The notes beneath the pieces were generated by a model. It had not been told where the DNA came from, searched no databases, and saw only the letters and a program-made list of their open reading frames with translations. The position numbers were made by a program, and so were the translations under genes. A DNA stretch of 33,227 nucleotides from Candidatus Zixiibacteriota bacterium (GTDB lineage Bacteria > Zixibacteria > MSB-5A5 > GN15 > PGXB01). This document shows, piece after piece, positions 8,357 through 17,508 of this stretch (positions are counted from its first letter, which is position 1; each line of letters begins with the position of its first letter). Location of the stretch: assembly GCA_003641425.1 (NCBI GenBank), contig QNAH01000001.1, positions 1 through 33,227 on the forward strand, in the 5' to 3' direction.

Positions 8357-10258
8357 ATGCTGAAACAAAAAATGAATGATATAAAAGTCCTGATCAGCGA
8401 AAGGGGTTATATCGACCGGTATCGCTACCTGGTTATGGCTCTGCTTCTGAATGTGCCGGTCATCTATGTCATTCTCATGCTGGATGTGAAACAGGCCGAT
8501 TTTACACTTCTGAGCTGGTTCTATATCTCTACGGTCATCCTGGGTTATTATGTTTTGCCATTGCTGATTGTCTCAAGTGCTCTATTTATGCTTTTATTCC
8601 CATTCAGAAGACTCCTTTATTTTGTCACCGGCGCCGTGACGGTGATTTTTGTATTTTATCTTTTGATAGATCACTTCGTCTATGTCATCGCTAAGATACA
8701 TATCGATCTTTTCTGGCTTGAGTGGATAATAAACGATCTCGATGCGTTCGGCCTGCAGCCCTCCACATTCCGCAATGTCCTGCTGGTTCTGCTGGGTATT
8801 ATCGCATTGGAATTCGGTATTTTCCAAATTGCAAAGAAAATAAAAAAACCGAAATATATGATCCTGATATTCTCGGTATTATTAATCCTTGCCTTTGCCG
8901 CCAGTCAGATTATCCATGTCGTCGCCTATCAGCAGAACTACAGCCGGATAACCAGCCTTACGCCCTATTTCCCGATTTATGTTCCTGTAACATCCCATAA
9001 GAACGCCGATAAGTTCGGGAACCTGATTCCCATTTCCGAGGATGACGCTCAGGCTGTATCGGGTGATTTGAACAGCTCACTATATTATCCGCGGGCTGAA
9101 TTGAAATATTCGACACAGTCCGACACGGCACTTCCCAATCTCGTTATTATTTTTCTGGAAAGCTGGCGGATCGAAATGATGAATGACACAGTAACCCCGA
9201 ATATATTCGCCTTATCTCAAAAATCCTCGGTATTTACCAATCATTTCTGTTCCGGGAATTCGACAATTGCAGGGACATTCGGTCTGTTCTACGGAATTCA
9301 TCCGACATATTGGACAGCCGTGAAGGCCAATAGTGCCATAATCGATAATCCGGTATTGATCGATCATCTCAAAGAAAAACAATACGCCTTTGGCATCTAT
9401 GCCAGATCCAATTTTGTTCGACACAAGATCAAGGATGCTATTTTCCGCGGGATCGAGGTTCATGAATCATTTGCCGGGAAGACTAAAATCGAGCAGGACA
9501 GGGATATGACCGACCGGGTTATCTCTTTCATCCGCGAGCAGACAAACAGATCGAATCCATTCATGGCTTTTACATTTTACAAATCCAATCACTTTCCCTA
9601 CGAGTATCCCCCGGAGGACTCCATCTTTATGCCGGCTGAAGATATCAACCTTATGTTTGCTGATGATGACACTGACCCTGTGTACTATCGGAATGACTAC
9701 ATGAATTCGACTCACTATGTCGATGCACTCATAGGCGATATTATAAGGCAACTGGATTCGCTCGGACAGATGGAAAAGACTATTGTCGTTATCACCACCG
9801 ACCATTCCGATGAACTGAATGACAATCGGGCCAACTACTGGGGCCACGGCAGTAATTTCACAAAATATCAGTCAATGGTACCATTTGTTCTTTATATACC
9901 CGGCCGGAAACCCGCGCAGATCGATTATACTACCTCGCATATTGATTTGGTGCCGACTCTTATGCAAGAAGTTTTCGGTTGCGAGAACGATATTGATGAC
10001 TACAGCAACGGGAGAAATCTTTTCGAGAAGCCGAACGGTATTCGTCCGATCGTAGTCGGAAGCTATGTCAATCATGCCTTTGTGATAGAAGACAATGTTT
10101 ACGAGATATACCCGATGTACACGAAAAAGTATAAGCTTGATAATATCGAAGAAAAAGCATCTCCCCCTCCCCCGGATATTTTAAAAAAAATAATGGATGA
10201 AATAAATCATTTTTATAAAAATAGCGATTCCGATCAAGACGGTATAACCGGGAAGTGA
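8357..10258 (+). CDS. Inner-membrane sulfatase-fold protein, YejM/PbgA- and LTA-synthase-like
   Basis: A 633-residue protein from ATG 8357; no clear ribosome site is visible. Residues about 20-200 hold about five hydrophobic helices; residues about 255-590 are an alkaline-phosphatase/sulfatase-superfamily domain facing the periplasm. The stretch GTFGLFYGIHPTYW closely matches the YejM/PbgA segment FGLFYGISPSY. The LtaS-type metal ligands are all present: Glu268 in IIFLESW, Ser302/Thr303 as candidate nucleophile, Asp482-His483 in ITTDHSDE and His497 in WGHGS. YejM itself has a degenerate site, so this member may be catalytically active, for example in transferring a phosphoglycerol or phosphoethanolamine type group to an envelope glycan or lipid. 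It lacks the C-x-P-x-R formylglycine motif. Monocistronic as far as can be seen. Fold is sure, substrate is not. Confidence 0.85.
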   Translation: MLKQKMNDIKVLISERGYIDRYRYLVMALLLNVPVIYVILMLDVKQADFTLLSWFYISTVILGYYVLPLLIVSSALFMLLFPFRRLLYFVTGAVTVIFVFYLLIDHFVYVIAKIHIDLFWLEWIINDLDAFGLQPSTFRNVLLVLLGIIALEFGIFQIAKKIKKPKYMILIFSVLLILAFAASQIIHVVAYQQNYSRITSLTPYFPIYVPVTSHKNADKFGNLIPISEDDAQAVSGDLNSSLYYPRAELKYSTQSDTALPNLVIIFLESWRIEMMNDTVTPNIFALSQKSSVFTNHFCSGNSTIAGTFGLFYGIHPTYWTAVKANSAIIDNPVLIDHLKEKQYAFGIYARSNFVRHKIKDAIFRGIEVHESFAGKTKIEQDRDMTDRVISFIREQTNRSNPFMAFTFYKSNHFPYEYPPEDSIFMPAEDINLMFADDDTDPVYYRNDYMNSTHYVDALIGDIIRQLDSLGQMEKTIVVITTDHSDELNDNRANYWGHGSNFTKYQSMVPFVLYIPGRKPAQIDYTTSHIDLVPTLMQEVFGCENDIDDYSNGRNLFEKPNGIRPIVVGSYVNHAFVIEDNVYEIYPMYTKKYKLDNIEEKASPPPPDILKKIMDEINHFYKNSDSDQDGITGK

Positions 10259-10466
10259 TTGCTCTTCCCTTGATCAGCGGCGGCTTGGATTTCATGAGTC
10301 GCCAGAAGATTTGAAATTGTGATTTCCAACCTATTGCCGTTCTCTCGATTAAAAGTTATATTGAAAAATCAAAAAAGCATTAGGGCATGCCGTAAATTCT
10401 TTCCGTTTTTGATGTGTGTCCGGATAACAGAATAAACAGCCGTGACCGGCATATTAAGAGGTAGCC

Positions 10467-12377
10467 ATGTATCAAAAAAACAGGATCATGCAGGGAATAG
10501 CTCTTCTTATTCAAGTGACCATAATTATGGTTCTTATTACAGGTTTTATCTCCGCAGAGACGAGAAGCCTGGTAAGAGATTCAATCCCCGACAAATACAA
10601 ATGGGATTTAAGTCATATCTATCCTGACTGGTCGGCGTGGGAAACCGACCTAGCCAGACTGGAGCCTCTTATTGATTCCTTTCAGGCTTTGCAGGGTTCG
10701 CTTTCCGGAAGCGCAGATAATCTTCTCAATGCTTTCAGGATGCGTGACAGAATAGACAGGCTGTTCGACAGTGTCTCCACTTATGTCGGATTGAAATATA
10801 CCACCGACCAGCGTAATAACCAAATCGGCGCCAGATATCAAAGAGCCCGGGTTTTAAGAAAAAAGAACAGAATCAGCAGATCGTGGTTCAGCCCCGAATT
10901 GCTTCGGATAAACAGAGATATTCTGCAGTCCTGGCTGGCCGGTAAGCCTGCCCTGAATGTATATCGGCTCGAAATCGAGATGGAAATCCGCAGGCAGAAG
11001 CATACTCTCGATGCGGCCCGGGAACAACTGCTTTCCTATTTTTCGAGTTTTCAGGGTTCCCCGGTACGGATTTATAATGCTTTGACCACCGCCGATAAAA
11101 AACATCCGATTGTCGAGATTGCCGACAGCGGTATTGTAACATTGACCGATGGGCGATATATGAATTTGCTTTCGACCAGCCGGAATCAGGCTGACAGAGC
11201 TCTGGCTTTTGACAGTATGATGACAACCCACAGCAACAAAGAGAACACCTTTGCCGCCATTTATAATTCAGTCCTGCAACGCGACTGGGCGACGGCCCAG
11301 GCGCGTAATTATGCCACCACTCTTGAAAGTTATCTTGACCATGACAATATCCCCACTGATGTTTTCACGAATCTGATAAAAACGGTCAAAGAAAATTCCG
11401 GGGCAATCAGAAGGTATTTTACGCTAAAGAAAAAGATGTTGGGGCTTGAGGAATTTCATATGTATGACCGTTACGCGCCGCTTACAGATTTCGATGCGAC
11501 CTATGAATATGATGATATTGTCGATTGGATCATCGAATCGGTCGAACCGCTTGGTCCGAAATATCAATCCAGGGTAAGAGAAGGATTTGAGAACCGCTGG
11601 ATCGACGTTTATGAAAATGAGGGCAAAAACTCCGGCGGTTTTTGTTCGGGTGTCTATGGGGTCCATCCTTATATTCTGGTAAATTATAATGAGACTATCG
11701 GCGAGATGTTTACAGTAGCCCACGAGATGGGTCATGCTTTGCATTCGGTTCTTGCCAATGAAAACCAGCCCTATGCCACAACCGGCTATTCGATTTTTGT
11801 CGCCGAAGTCGCCTCGACAGGGGCGGAGAATTTGCTGCTGCGTTATCTATTGAGTAAAACACAGGATCCAAAGGAAAGAATTCATCTCCTGCAAAAAACA
11901 ATCGACGGTCTTTATGGGACATTTTATCGTCAGGTTCTTTTTGCCGATTTCGAGTGGCGCGCTCACAAGATGGTGGAAAGCGGAGAGCCGGTGACGGCCA
12001 AATCCCTGAATGAATTATACTTGCAGGTCATTGACGATTTTTACGGCGACACCATGGCAAAGGATTCCCTGCTTGGATATTACTGGACAAGTGTCCCGCA
12101 TTTTTACTTCGGGCCTTACTACGTATATAAATATGCCACCAGCTATGCGGCATCGACACACCTGATTAACAGGATCATGTCAAGCGATGGAGCCGGGAAA
12201 CAAAAGGCTGTCGACAGATACCTGGGCCTGCTCAAAGCGGGCGGCAGCGACTATCCGATGAATCTGCTGAAAAATTCCGGAGTGGATATGTCCGACCCTG
12301 AGACCTATCTGGCCATTATAAGACTTACCGATGAACTGGTGTCGCAACTGGAGTCGGAGATGGCGAAGTTGGAATAA
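10467..12377 (+). CDS. Exported M3-family oligoendopeptidase F-like metalloprotease
   Basis: A 636-residue protein from ATG 10467, preceded by AGAGG. The zinc site is intact: His419-Glu420-x-x-His423 in VAHEMGHALHS, with the third ligand Glu447 in FVAEVASTGAEN, the pattern of M3 oligoendopeptidase F. The N-terminal helical part begins with PDKYKWDLSHIYPDW, a typical PepF start. Unlike the usual cytoplasmic PepF, about 30 extra residues with a hydrophobic segment (about 9-27, ending FISA-E) precede this, so the enzyme is probably exported to the periplasm or membrane-anchored. It would cut short peptides rather than proteins. It stands alone between the sulfatase-like gene and a convergent gene starting 31 bp further on. 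Confidence 0.9.
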   Translation: MYQKNRIMQGIALLIQVTIIMVLITGFISAETRSLVRDSIPDKYKWDLSHIYPDWSAWETDLARLEPLIDSFQALQGSLSGSADNLLNAFRMRDRIDRLFDSVSTYVGLKYTTDQRNNQIGARYQRARVLRKKNRISRSWFSPELLRINRDILQSWLAGKPALNVYRLEIEMEIRRQKHTLDAAREQLLSYFSSFQGSPVRIYNALTTADKKHPIVEIADSGIVTLTDGRYMNLLSTSRNQADRALAFDSMMTTHSNKENTFAAIYNSVLQRDWATAQARNYATTLESYLDHDNIPTDVFTNLIKTVKENSGAIRRYFTLKKKMLGLEEFHMYDRYAPLTDFDATYEYDDIVDWIIESVEPLGPKYQSRVREGFENRWIDVYENEGKNSGGFCSGVYGVHPYILVNYNETIGEMFTVAHEMGHALHSVLANENQPYATTGYSIFVAEVASTGAENLLLRYLLSKTQDPKERIHLLQKTIDGLYGTFYRQVLFADFEWRAHKMVESGEPVTAKSLNELYLQVIDDFYGDTMAKDSLLGYYWTSVPHFYFGPYYVYKYATSYAASTHLINRIMSSDGAGKQKAVDRYLGLLKAGGSDYPMNLLKNSGVDMSDPETYLAIIRLTDELVSQLESEMAKLE

Positions 12378-12407
12378 TATGAACGGCCCAAAATACCCGG
12401 TGTCGAT

Positions 12408-13886
12408 TCAACGATACTCTGCGGCGGCCTCACGGGCCAGGTCAACCAGGGCCCAGTATGGCGGTGTGTAGCCGTTCTGTTCTTTGAATCGCAAGGCCGA
12501 TGTAATCAACTGTTTTTTTATCTTTCGGTGTTTTTGTGAAAACCACTCGTTTTGCAGGGCGGCGGTTGCATTCATTCCCTCTGGTATGGGACCTATTCCG
12601 CCGAAAAGGTTCAGAACCATACTATACAGCCGGGCAATTCTTGCAGTCGGCAGCATGTACCAATCATAATCGAGCTGATCTCCCCGATCAGCGCCTTCGA
12701 GCATGACATCCACTACCGCATTGTCCAGGTGATCCTTGTATAATGTTTCATGATCGCGCCACTCGGCCACGACCCGGATCTGTGAGTCGTATTCGAGATC
12801 GGATGGCTCCTGGGTGGTGAAATGTTTTACACCGAATGCGGCCAGCCATGATTTCACTCCGGGGCTCGAGATATGTGATAATGCCGACCACAGCCGGATG
12901 CCGACATGGCGGTATGCATCCGAAACCACCTCGGAGCAGAATAGTCTTGAGGACTCCCCCGTGTCCATAGTGAAATCATACGGAATATGTTCGGTAAACG
13001 CCCTTTGAAGAGCGTGCTCCGCTGCTTTATGAGGAAGCATCGGGTCGGAGCGCATGGCCGGCAAATCGGACCGGAGTCGGAGGATCATCACTCTAAGTTT
13101 CGTGTCTCTGAAATAATCATCAATAGCCGCAACCGCCACACCCATTTCGATATGCGACTCGATCATCGAAATGGCGCCGGTGTTTTTATCGATATACAGT
13201 AGCGCGGCATGAGAAAAATTGCCGGGATAGTCATTGCCGCGGGCGATCAGGGCCGAAGTCGGCGCGCCGCCGCGAGAAATAAGAATGTCGCCGCTGTGAA
13301 CAGTGACACCGAGAATTTCCGCCGAGGGTGTGGCCGATGGTTCTTCGGTTTCTATGATTACTCCCGGTATTGCGTGTTCTAGTGACTGCAGAATGATTTC
13401 CTCGATAGCTGTCCGACAGCCGTACAAAAGTCGATAAATACGATCACGTGCCGGCCCGGCGTTCATATCCCATCCGGCAGACTGGTTTTTTACGGACTTT
13501 CGTAAACGGCTATAATAATTTGCATATTCCGGCAGCCGTAACGGGCAGGCGGCCAATACTACACTAAGTTCAAAAAAAGCGGTTTCCATTTCTGTAAACA
13601 AAGGGACATCGGGTGAGAAAGTATCTGATTCAACAATAATAAGAAGACTGTCGATCCGGGTCAAATCCGAAGAAATTTGATCAGCAAGACCGTCACATCC
13701 GACAGCCCTTGCCTTTTGAAATCTGTTTTCGAGTAATGACCAGTATTCATTGCTGTCCCAGGCAAAAGGTTGCTTATCTGTGCCGGGCACCAGAGGCAGT
13801 GCGGTGTCAGGTATCAGTAAGAGTAAATAACAAATGCATAGAAGTGCAATGATGCCTGCAAACCATCTTGTAAATCTGTATTTCAT
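12408..13886 (-). CDS. Membrane-anchored YiiX/YebB-like (NlpC/P60 superfamily) cysteine hydrolase
   Basis: A 492-residue protein from ATG 13886; a TTG two codons upstream is also in frame, and neither has a good ribosome site. Residues about 9-30 are one hydrophobic segment (signal anchor). Residues about 195-345 match the permuted NlpC/P60 family PF05708 (YiiX/YebB-like): GDILISRGG, the catalytic His226 in NFSHAALLYID, and Cys317 in RLFCSEVVSDAY. Such enzymes are thought to act on peptide or lipid amide/ester bonds in the envelope. The N-terminal 160 residues are helical and the C-terminal 130 residues unassigned. It is convergent with the M3 peptidase gene and about 200 bp downstream of the Ada-like gene on the same strand, probably separately transcribed. 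Confidence 0.78.
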   Translation of the reverse strand: MKYRFTRWFAGIIALLCICYLLLLIPDTALPLVPGTDKQPFAWDSNEYWSLLENRFQKARAVGCDGLADQISSDLTRIDSLLIIVESDTFSPDVPLFTEMETAFFELSVVLAACPLRLPEYANYYSRLRKSVKNQSAGWDMNAGPARDRIYRLLYGCRTAIEEIILQSLEHAIPGVIIETEEPSATPSAEILGVTVHSGDILISRGGAPTSALIARGNDYPGNFSHAALLYIDKNTGAISMIESHIEMGVAVAAIDDYFRDTKLRVMILRLRSDLPAMRSDPMLPHKAAEHALQRAFTEHIPYDFTMDTGESSRLFCSEVVSDAYRHVGIRLWSALSHISSPGVKSWLAAFGVKHFTTQEPSDLEYDSQIRVVAEWRDHETLYKDHLDNAVVDVMLEGADRGDQLDYDWYMLPTARIARLYSMVLNLFGGIGPIPEGMNATAALQNEWFSQKHRKIKKQLITSALRFKEQNGYTPPYWALVDLAREAAAEYR

Positions 13887-14087
13887 ACACAATTATAATT
13901 TTATTATAGATTTTTAATCAAAGCCCGGATAGCATTATCACTGCCGTTTTAAAATGCTCCCGTTCTTATGTCAAAGTAAAATATAAACCCGACAATTCAT
14001 ACATATTTGTAAGAAGTCGGGGTTAAAAAAAGATATTCGGCGTATGATGCTTTATTATATTGAATCAAAATACTTCAACACGAATTT

Positions 14088-14960
14088 TCATGATAAGGCG
14101 TCCATGCCTGCCCGGGCCGCCTCCCATCCCAAAATAGCCTTTTTTCTGTTGCTTCCCCATCGATAGCGGTAGATAATGCCGGTTTTTGCGATTACCCGAT
14201 GACACGGAATGAGATATGCAACCGGGTTGACCGCAACGGCATGCCCGACAGCGCGGACCGCATTCGGCTGTCCGATTATAGCGGCAATATCCTGATAGCT
14301 CACAAGGGATCCCTCGGGAATGGTCAACAGTGCGCGCCAGACATTTACCTGGAAATTTGTACCCTTAAGCAGTAGTCTAAATTTGCTCTTTTTATTGGCA
14401 GTTTTGGATGTGAATATATTTTCAACAATGGATTCTGTCACTTTTGAATTTTCGGCAAATATCGCATTGGGCCATAAATTCTGCAAGTGGTTCAATGATT
14501 TCGTCTTATTGATGGAATCGAGAAATCCGAGGTGGCATATTCCCCTGTCCGTTTTTGCGATCAGACACTCACCGAAAATAGTATGATGATGACCGTATTC
14601 GATCCTAAGACCGGTTCCATATTGCTTGTATTCACCGGGGGTCATAGCGTCGAAGGTGACAAACAGGTCATGAAGACGCCCGGGGCCGGAAAGGCCCGTA
14701 TCCAACGATGCGTCAAGCAGATTTCCTGATTCCGCCAGTTTATCTTTGGCGTATTCAAGAGTCAGAAATTGCATGAATCGAACCGGGCTGATACCGGCCC
14801 AGCGTTTGAACAGCCGATGAAAATGGTATTTGCTTAGATTAACGCTTTTTGCGATTTCATCAAGATCAGGCCGTGACTTGAAATTGGCTTCAATAAATTT
14901 GATAGCCTGTTCGATTCGCCGATAATCCTCGGACAATTGTGATAATCTCTTTTTGGTCAT
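14088..14960 (-). CDS. Ada-like AraC HTH / methylated-DNA-protein cysteine methyltransferase fusion
   Basis: A 290-residue protein. Residues about 10-100 are an AraC-type double helix-turn-helix (IAKSVNLSKYHFHRLFKRWAG). Residues about 120-285 are the Ogt/AdaB domain with the acceptor Cys253 in NPVAYLIPCHRVIAKTG, preceded by FQVNVWRALLTIPEGSLVSYQDIA. It would remove methyl groups from O6-methylguanine suicidally. The N-terminal zinc-binding methylphosphotriester domain (AdaA) of E. coli Ada is missing, so how or whether it acts as a methyl-responsive activator is unclear; this AraC-Ogt layout is common. One oddity is YRYRWG where the family usually has a Gly (GYRWG). Start at ATG 14960; no strong ribosome site. 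Confidence 0.88.
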   Translation of the reverse strand: MTKKRLSQLSEDYRRIEQAIKFIEANFKSRPDLDEIAKSVNLSKYHFHRLFKRWAGISPVRFMQFLTLEYAKDKLAESGNLLDASLDTGLSGPGRLHDLFVTFDAMTPGEYKQYGTGLRIEYGHHHTIFGECLIAKTDRGICHLGFLDSINKTKSLNHLQNLWPNAIFAENSKVTESIVENIFTSKTANKKSKFRLLLKGTNFQVNVWRALLTIPEGSLVSYQDIAAIIGQPNAVRAVGHAVAVNPVAYLIPCHRVIAKTGIIYRYRWGSNRKKAILGWEAARAGMDALS

Positions 14961-15326
14961 GGTTCAAGTATAACTTTGTCCGGCAAACAATTCCACCCAA
15001 ATCTTGCCTTTATTTACAAAAAGTACCGACACTCGGACGCAGAGCCGGGGTTCAATACTATACTAAAGTGTATTTGTTTATTTTCTTGGAAGTAAAAATC
15101 AGTAAGATGAGTAATAGCATAAAGTAAACAATCATAGCAAATTATACCGGACATCAAAACATAAAAAGGAGCAGGGTAGTTAATTATCCTTGTGAATTTT
15201 ACAATTTTTGTGTTTCCATGACAATTCCATGACAATTGAGTTTTGATATTATTATAGATTGGGCCTCACAATGATGAAACTAAGACAAAGAAAAGCTGAG
15301 AAATAACAGGATTGGGATTGAAAAAA
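14961..15326. promoter_or_regulatory. Intergenic region upstream of the heme operon with an 11-bp tandem repeat
   Basis: This 366-bp gap lies between the divergent Ada-like and hemA genes. At 15217-15238 the 11-mer CCATGACAATT occurs twice head to tail. A weak sigma-70 candidate follows: ATGACA (15230-15235) with TATAGA (15254-15259), 18 bp apart, so the second repeat unit would overlap the -35 box. This is a plausible operator for a heme-operon regulator, but I know of no regulator with this site. I see no RNA gene or ORF worth calling in the gap. Confidence 0.35.
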
Positions 15327-16388
15327 ATGGAATTCGGCATAATTGGTTCATCGGTCTGGCAACAAAATCTTCCTCTACTTGAATCACTGACTCTTGATCG
15401 CGAAGACAAAATCGAAAAGCTTCATCAATTGAAGGCAAAGCTTGAAATCAGCGAATTGATTTATCTGGCCACCTGTAATCGCGTGGAGTTTATTTATGCT
15501 TCAACTGGCAGATTTTCGAACAGCGAAATTTTCCATCGCCTTCTTGATTTCTTCTTTTCCGGTGGAAAGAAAATCAATTTTTTCCCGAATGACTTTTATC
15601 AGTATTCCGGCCGTGATGCCATAACCCATCTTTTCAGGACGGTTTCATCTCTGGAATCGCTGGTGATGGGAGAGGCGCAGATCGCCGGACAATTCAAATC
15701 TGCTTATGTCGAAGCCATCGAGTCCGGACTGGCCGGTCCGTTTCTCAGCAAACTTGCGGATCAGGCCCTCAATGTGGCCAAAAAAATTAAGCGCGAGACT
15801 GAAATAGGCAAGGGTGCTCAGTCGATGGCCTCGCTGGCCTTTTCCGAGCTGGAGGCGCATTTGAAGGATCGCCGGGATGCGACCATCGCTCTGATCGGGG
15901 CCGGTGAAATGACGCTTAAATTTGCCAAGTATATCAATAAGGCTGGCCTTGGTAATGTTCTTTTTGTAAATCGTTCACATGATAAAGCTGAAAAGCTTGC
16001 CGATGAATTCGGGGGCCGGGCGGCAGCATTAAACGATTTTTTGCTAGCTCCAGTAGCTATGCAGGCTATTGTTTCGGCGACTGCTTCCCCTACCCCCATC
16101 TTTAATGTGGATTTTCTAAATAGGCTGGATTCGACAGAGTCGCAGATTCTTTGTATCGACATGGCCATCCCTCGTGACTTCGCAGGTGAGTATTTAGCTG
16201 ACGACAGGGTGCGGCTGGTGGATATTCCATATTTGAAAGCCCGATCAAACGGAAATCTCCGCAAGAAATTTCTCGAGACCAGCAAGGCCAATGAGATTTT
16301 GAAACAGTCGGTACACAGATTTCTCACGGATCGTATGGAAATCTCGATCAAGCCGATTTTCCAGGAAAGTTACAATGAATCGATTTAA
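15327..16388 (+). CDS. hemA: Glutamyl-tRNA reductase, cut short by an in-frame TAA
   Basis: First enzyme of C5 tetrapyrrole synthesis: reduces glutamyl-tRNA-Glu to glutamate-1-semialdehyde with NADPH. ATG 15327 is chosen over the in-frame TTG 15312 because it puts the catalytic Cys at residue 50 (LATCNRVEF), the same number as in E. coli HemA. Other landmarks are the SSLESLVMGEAQIAGQFK segment and the NADPH-binding IALIGAGEM. The product is 353 residues against the usual 410-430. The missing part is not gone: after TAA at 16386-16388 the same frame continues open to 16595 and encodes a recognisable C-terminal dimerisation domain. So this is a nonsense mutation, a sequencing error or stop readthrough. 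First gene of the hem cluster. Confidence 0.9.
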   Translation: MEFGIIGSSVWQQNLPLLESLTLDREDKIEKLHQLKAKLEISELIYLATCNRVEFIYASTGRFSNSEIFHRLLDFFFSGGKKINFFPNDFYQYSGRDAITHLFRTVSSLESLVMGEAQIAGQFKSAYVEAIESGLAGPFLSKLADQALNVAKKIKRETEIGKGAQSMASLAFSELEAHLKDRRDATIALIGAGEMTLKFAKYINKAGLGNVLFVNRSHDKAEKLADEFGGRAAALNDFLLAPVAMQAIVSATASPTPIFNVDFLNRLDSTESQILCIDMAIPRDFAGEYLADDRVRLVDIPYLKARSNGNLRKKFLETSKANEILKQSVHRFLTDRMEISIKPIFQESYNESI

Positions 16389-16595
16389 CTGGCCCAGACG
16401 GCCCTTGAAGATCTATTCTCCAAGAAGATCACATCGCTCAACGATGACGAAAAACAGGCCGTTTTGAGGCTGGTCACCAAGATTATCGGACATACCGCCT
16501 TCCAGCCGGCCAGAAAACTCTCCGATCGTCTGGCGCAAGTGCATTCTCAGTTAAACCTTGAAGATCTGGTAATACCGAAAAAGAGCGCCAGTTGA
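16389..16595 (+). pseudogene. hemA: Separated C-terminal dimerisation domain of HemA, in frame behind the TAA
   Basis: These 68 codons lie in exactly the same frame as hemA, directly after its TAA, and run to TGA at 16593-16595. They read LAQTALEDLF, LNDDEKQAVLRLVTKII and so on, which is the helical dimerisation domain (GlutR_dimer type) that closes normal HemA proteins. There is no start codon or ribosome site that would make it a separate gene. Its stop overlaps the hemC start codon as TTGA, the layout expected if the original hemA ended here. The codon replaced by TAA could have been CAA (Gln) with one transition. Confidence 0.8.
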
Positions 16596-17506
16596 AACCG
16601 GTCAGTCTTATTATCGGGTCTAGAGGTTCGAATCTGGCCCTATATCAAGCTAATCTAATAAAATCAGTTCTCGAAAAAAAACATTCGTGCCGGGTGTCGA
16701 TCAAAATCGTTAAAACGTCCGGCGATAAAATAGACGACATATCCTTCGACAAGATGGAAGGTAAGTGTTTCTTCACCAAAGAATTGGAAGACAGCCTCTT
16801 AAGCCACGAGATCGATCTTGCCGTACACTCTCTCAAAGATCTGATGACGGTACAGCCGGATGGGCTTAAACTCGGCGCCGTAGGGTATCGCGCGGATCGC
16901 CGGGAGATGCTTCTTATTAGAAAGGAATCAAGGATCGGCAACGGTGTTCTTCCCGTGAAAGAGGGCGGAATCATCGGTACAAGCTCCGCCCGCCGAAAAT
17001 GCCAGATCAATTTTCATAACGACTCTCTTCAGATAAAAGACCTGCGCGGTAATGTCCCCACCCGCGTTAATAAGTTGAGACAGGGGATGTACGATACCAT
17101 CGTCATTGCCGTCGCTGGAGTGAAGAGACTCGGGCTTGATCTGTCCGACCTGGATGCAATCGAACTTGAGCCGGAGACTTTTCTTCCCGCTCCTGCTCAA
17201 GGCATTCTTGGTATTCAGATCCGCAGCGATGATGAAAAGACGGATGCTGTCGTGTCGAAAATGAACTCCTGTGATGCGGCGGCCGAGGCCGCACTGGAGC
17301 GCGGATTGCTGGCGGAATTCGATTCCGGATGTTCACTGCCGCTTGGCGTCTATTCCGAAATTGAAAGCGAACGATATCGCCTGAAGGCGGTTCTGGGAGT
17401 GCCGGCAGCCGAAGGTTGGGGCAGCATTAGAAGTGTCGATATTTCCGGTGACAACATTGATGATGTTGTCATGAACGCCTTCAGGAGATTGAACGAGGAT
17501 GAATAA
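16592..17506 (+). CDS. hemC: Hydroxymethylbilane synthase (porphobilinogen deaminase)
   Basis: Joins four porphobilinogen units into hydroxymethylbilane on a dipyrromethane cofactor. The 304-residue protein begins at TTG 16592; no ATG is available and the family start (IIGSRGSNLALYQA) follows within 7 residues. Landmarks: HSLKDL, GTSSARRKCQ, LRGNVPTRVNKLR, PAPAQGILGIQ and the cofactor-attaching Cys247 in FDSGCSLPLG. The start overlaps the distal hemA frame by TTGA, suggesting translational coupling, which the premature hemA stop would weaken. Followed by hemD after 2 bp. Confidence 0.95.
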   Translation: MKPVSLIIGSRGSNLALYQANLIKSVLEKKHSCRVSIKIVKTSGDKIDDISFDKMEGKCFFTKELEDSLLSHEIDLAVHSLKDLMTVQPDGLKLGAVGYRADRREMLLIRKESRIGNGVLPVKEGGIIGTSSARRKCQINFHNDSLQIKDLRGNVPTRVNKLRQGMYDTIVIAVAGVKRLGLDLSDLDAIELEPETFLPAPAQGILGIQIRSDDEKTDAVVSKMNSCDAAAEAALERGLLAEFDSGCSLPLGVYSEIESERYRLKAVLGVPAAEGWGSIRSVDISGDNIDDVVMNAFRRLNEDE

Positions 17507-17508
17507 TC

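Noticed and set aside
16386..16388. hemA internal stop as a selenocysteine or pyrrolysine codon
   Set aside because: It is TAA, not TGA or TAG, and HemA has no conserved Cys or Lys position known to me at this point.
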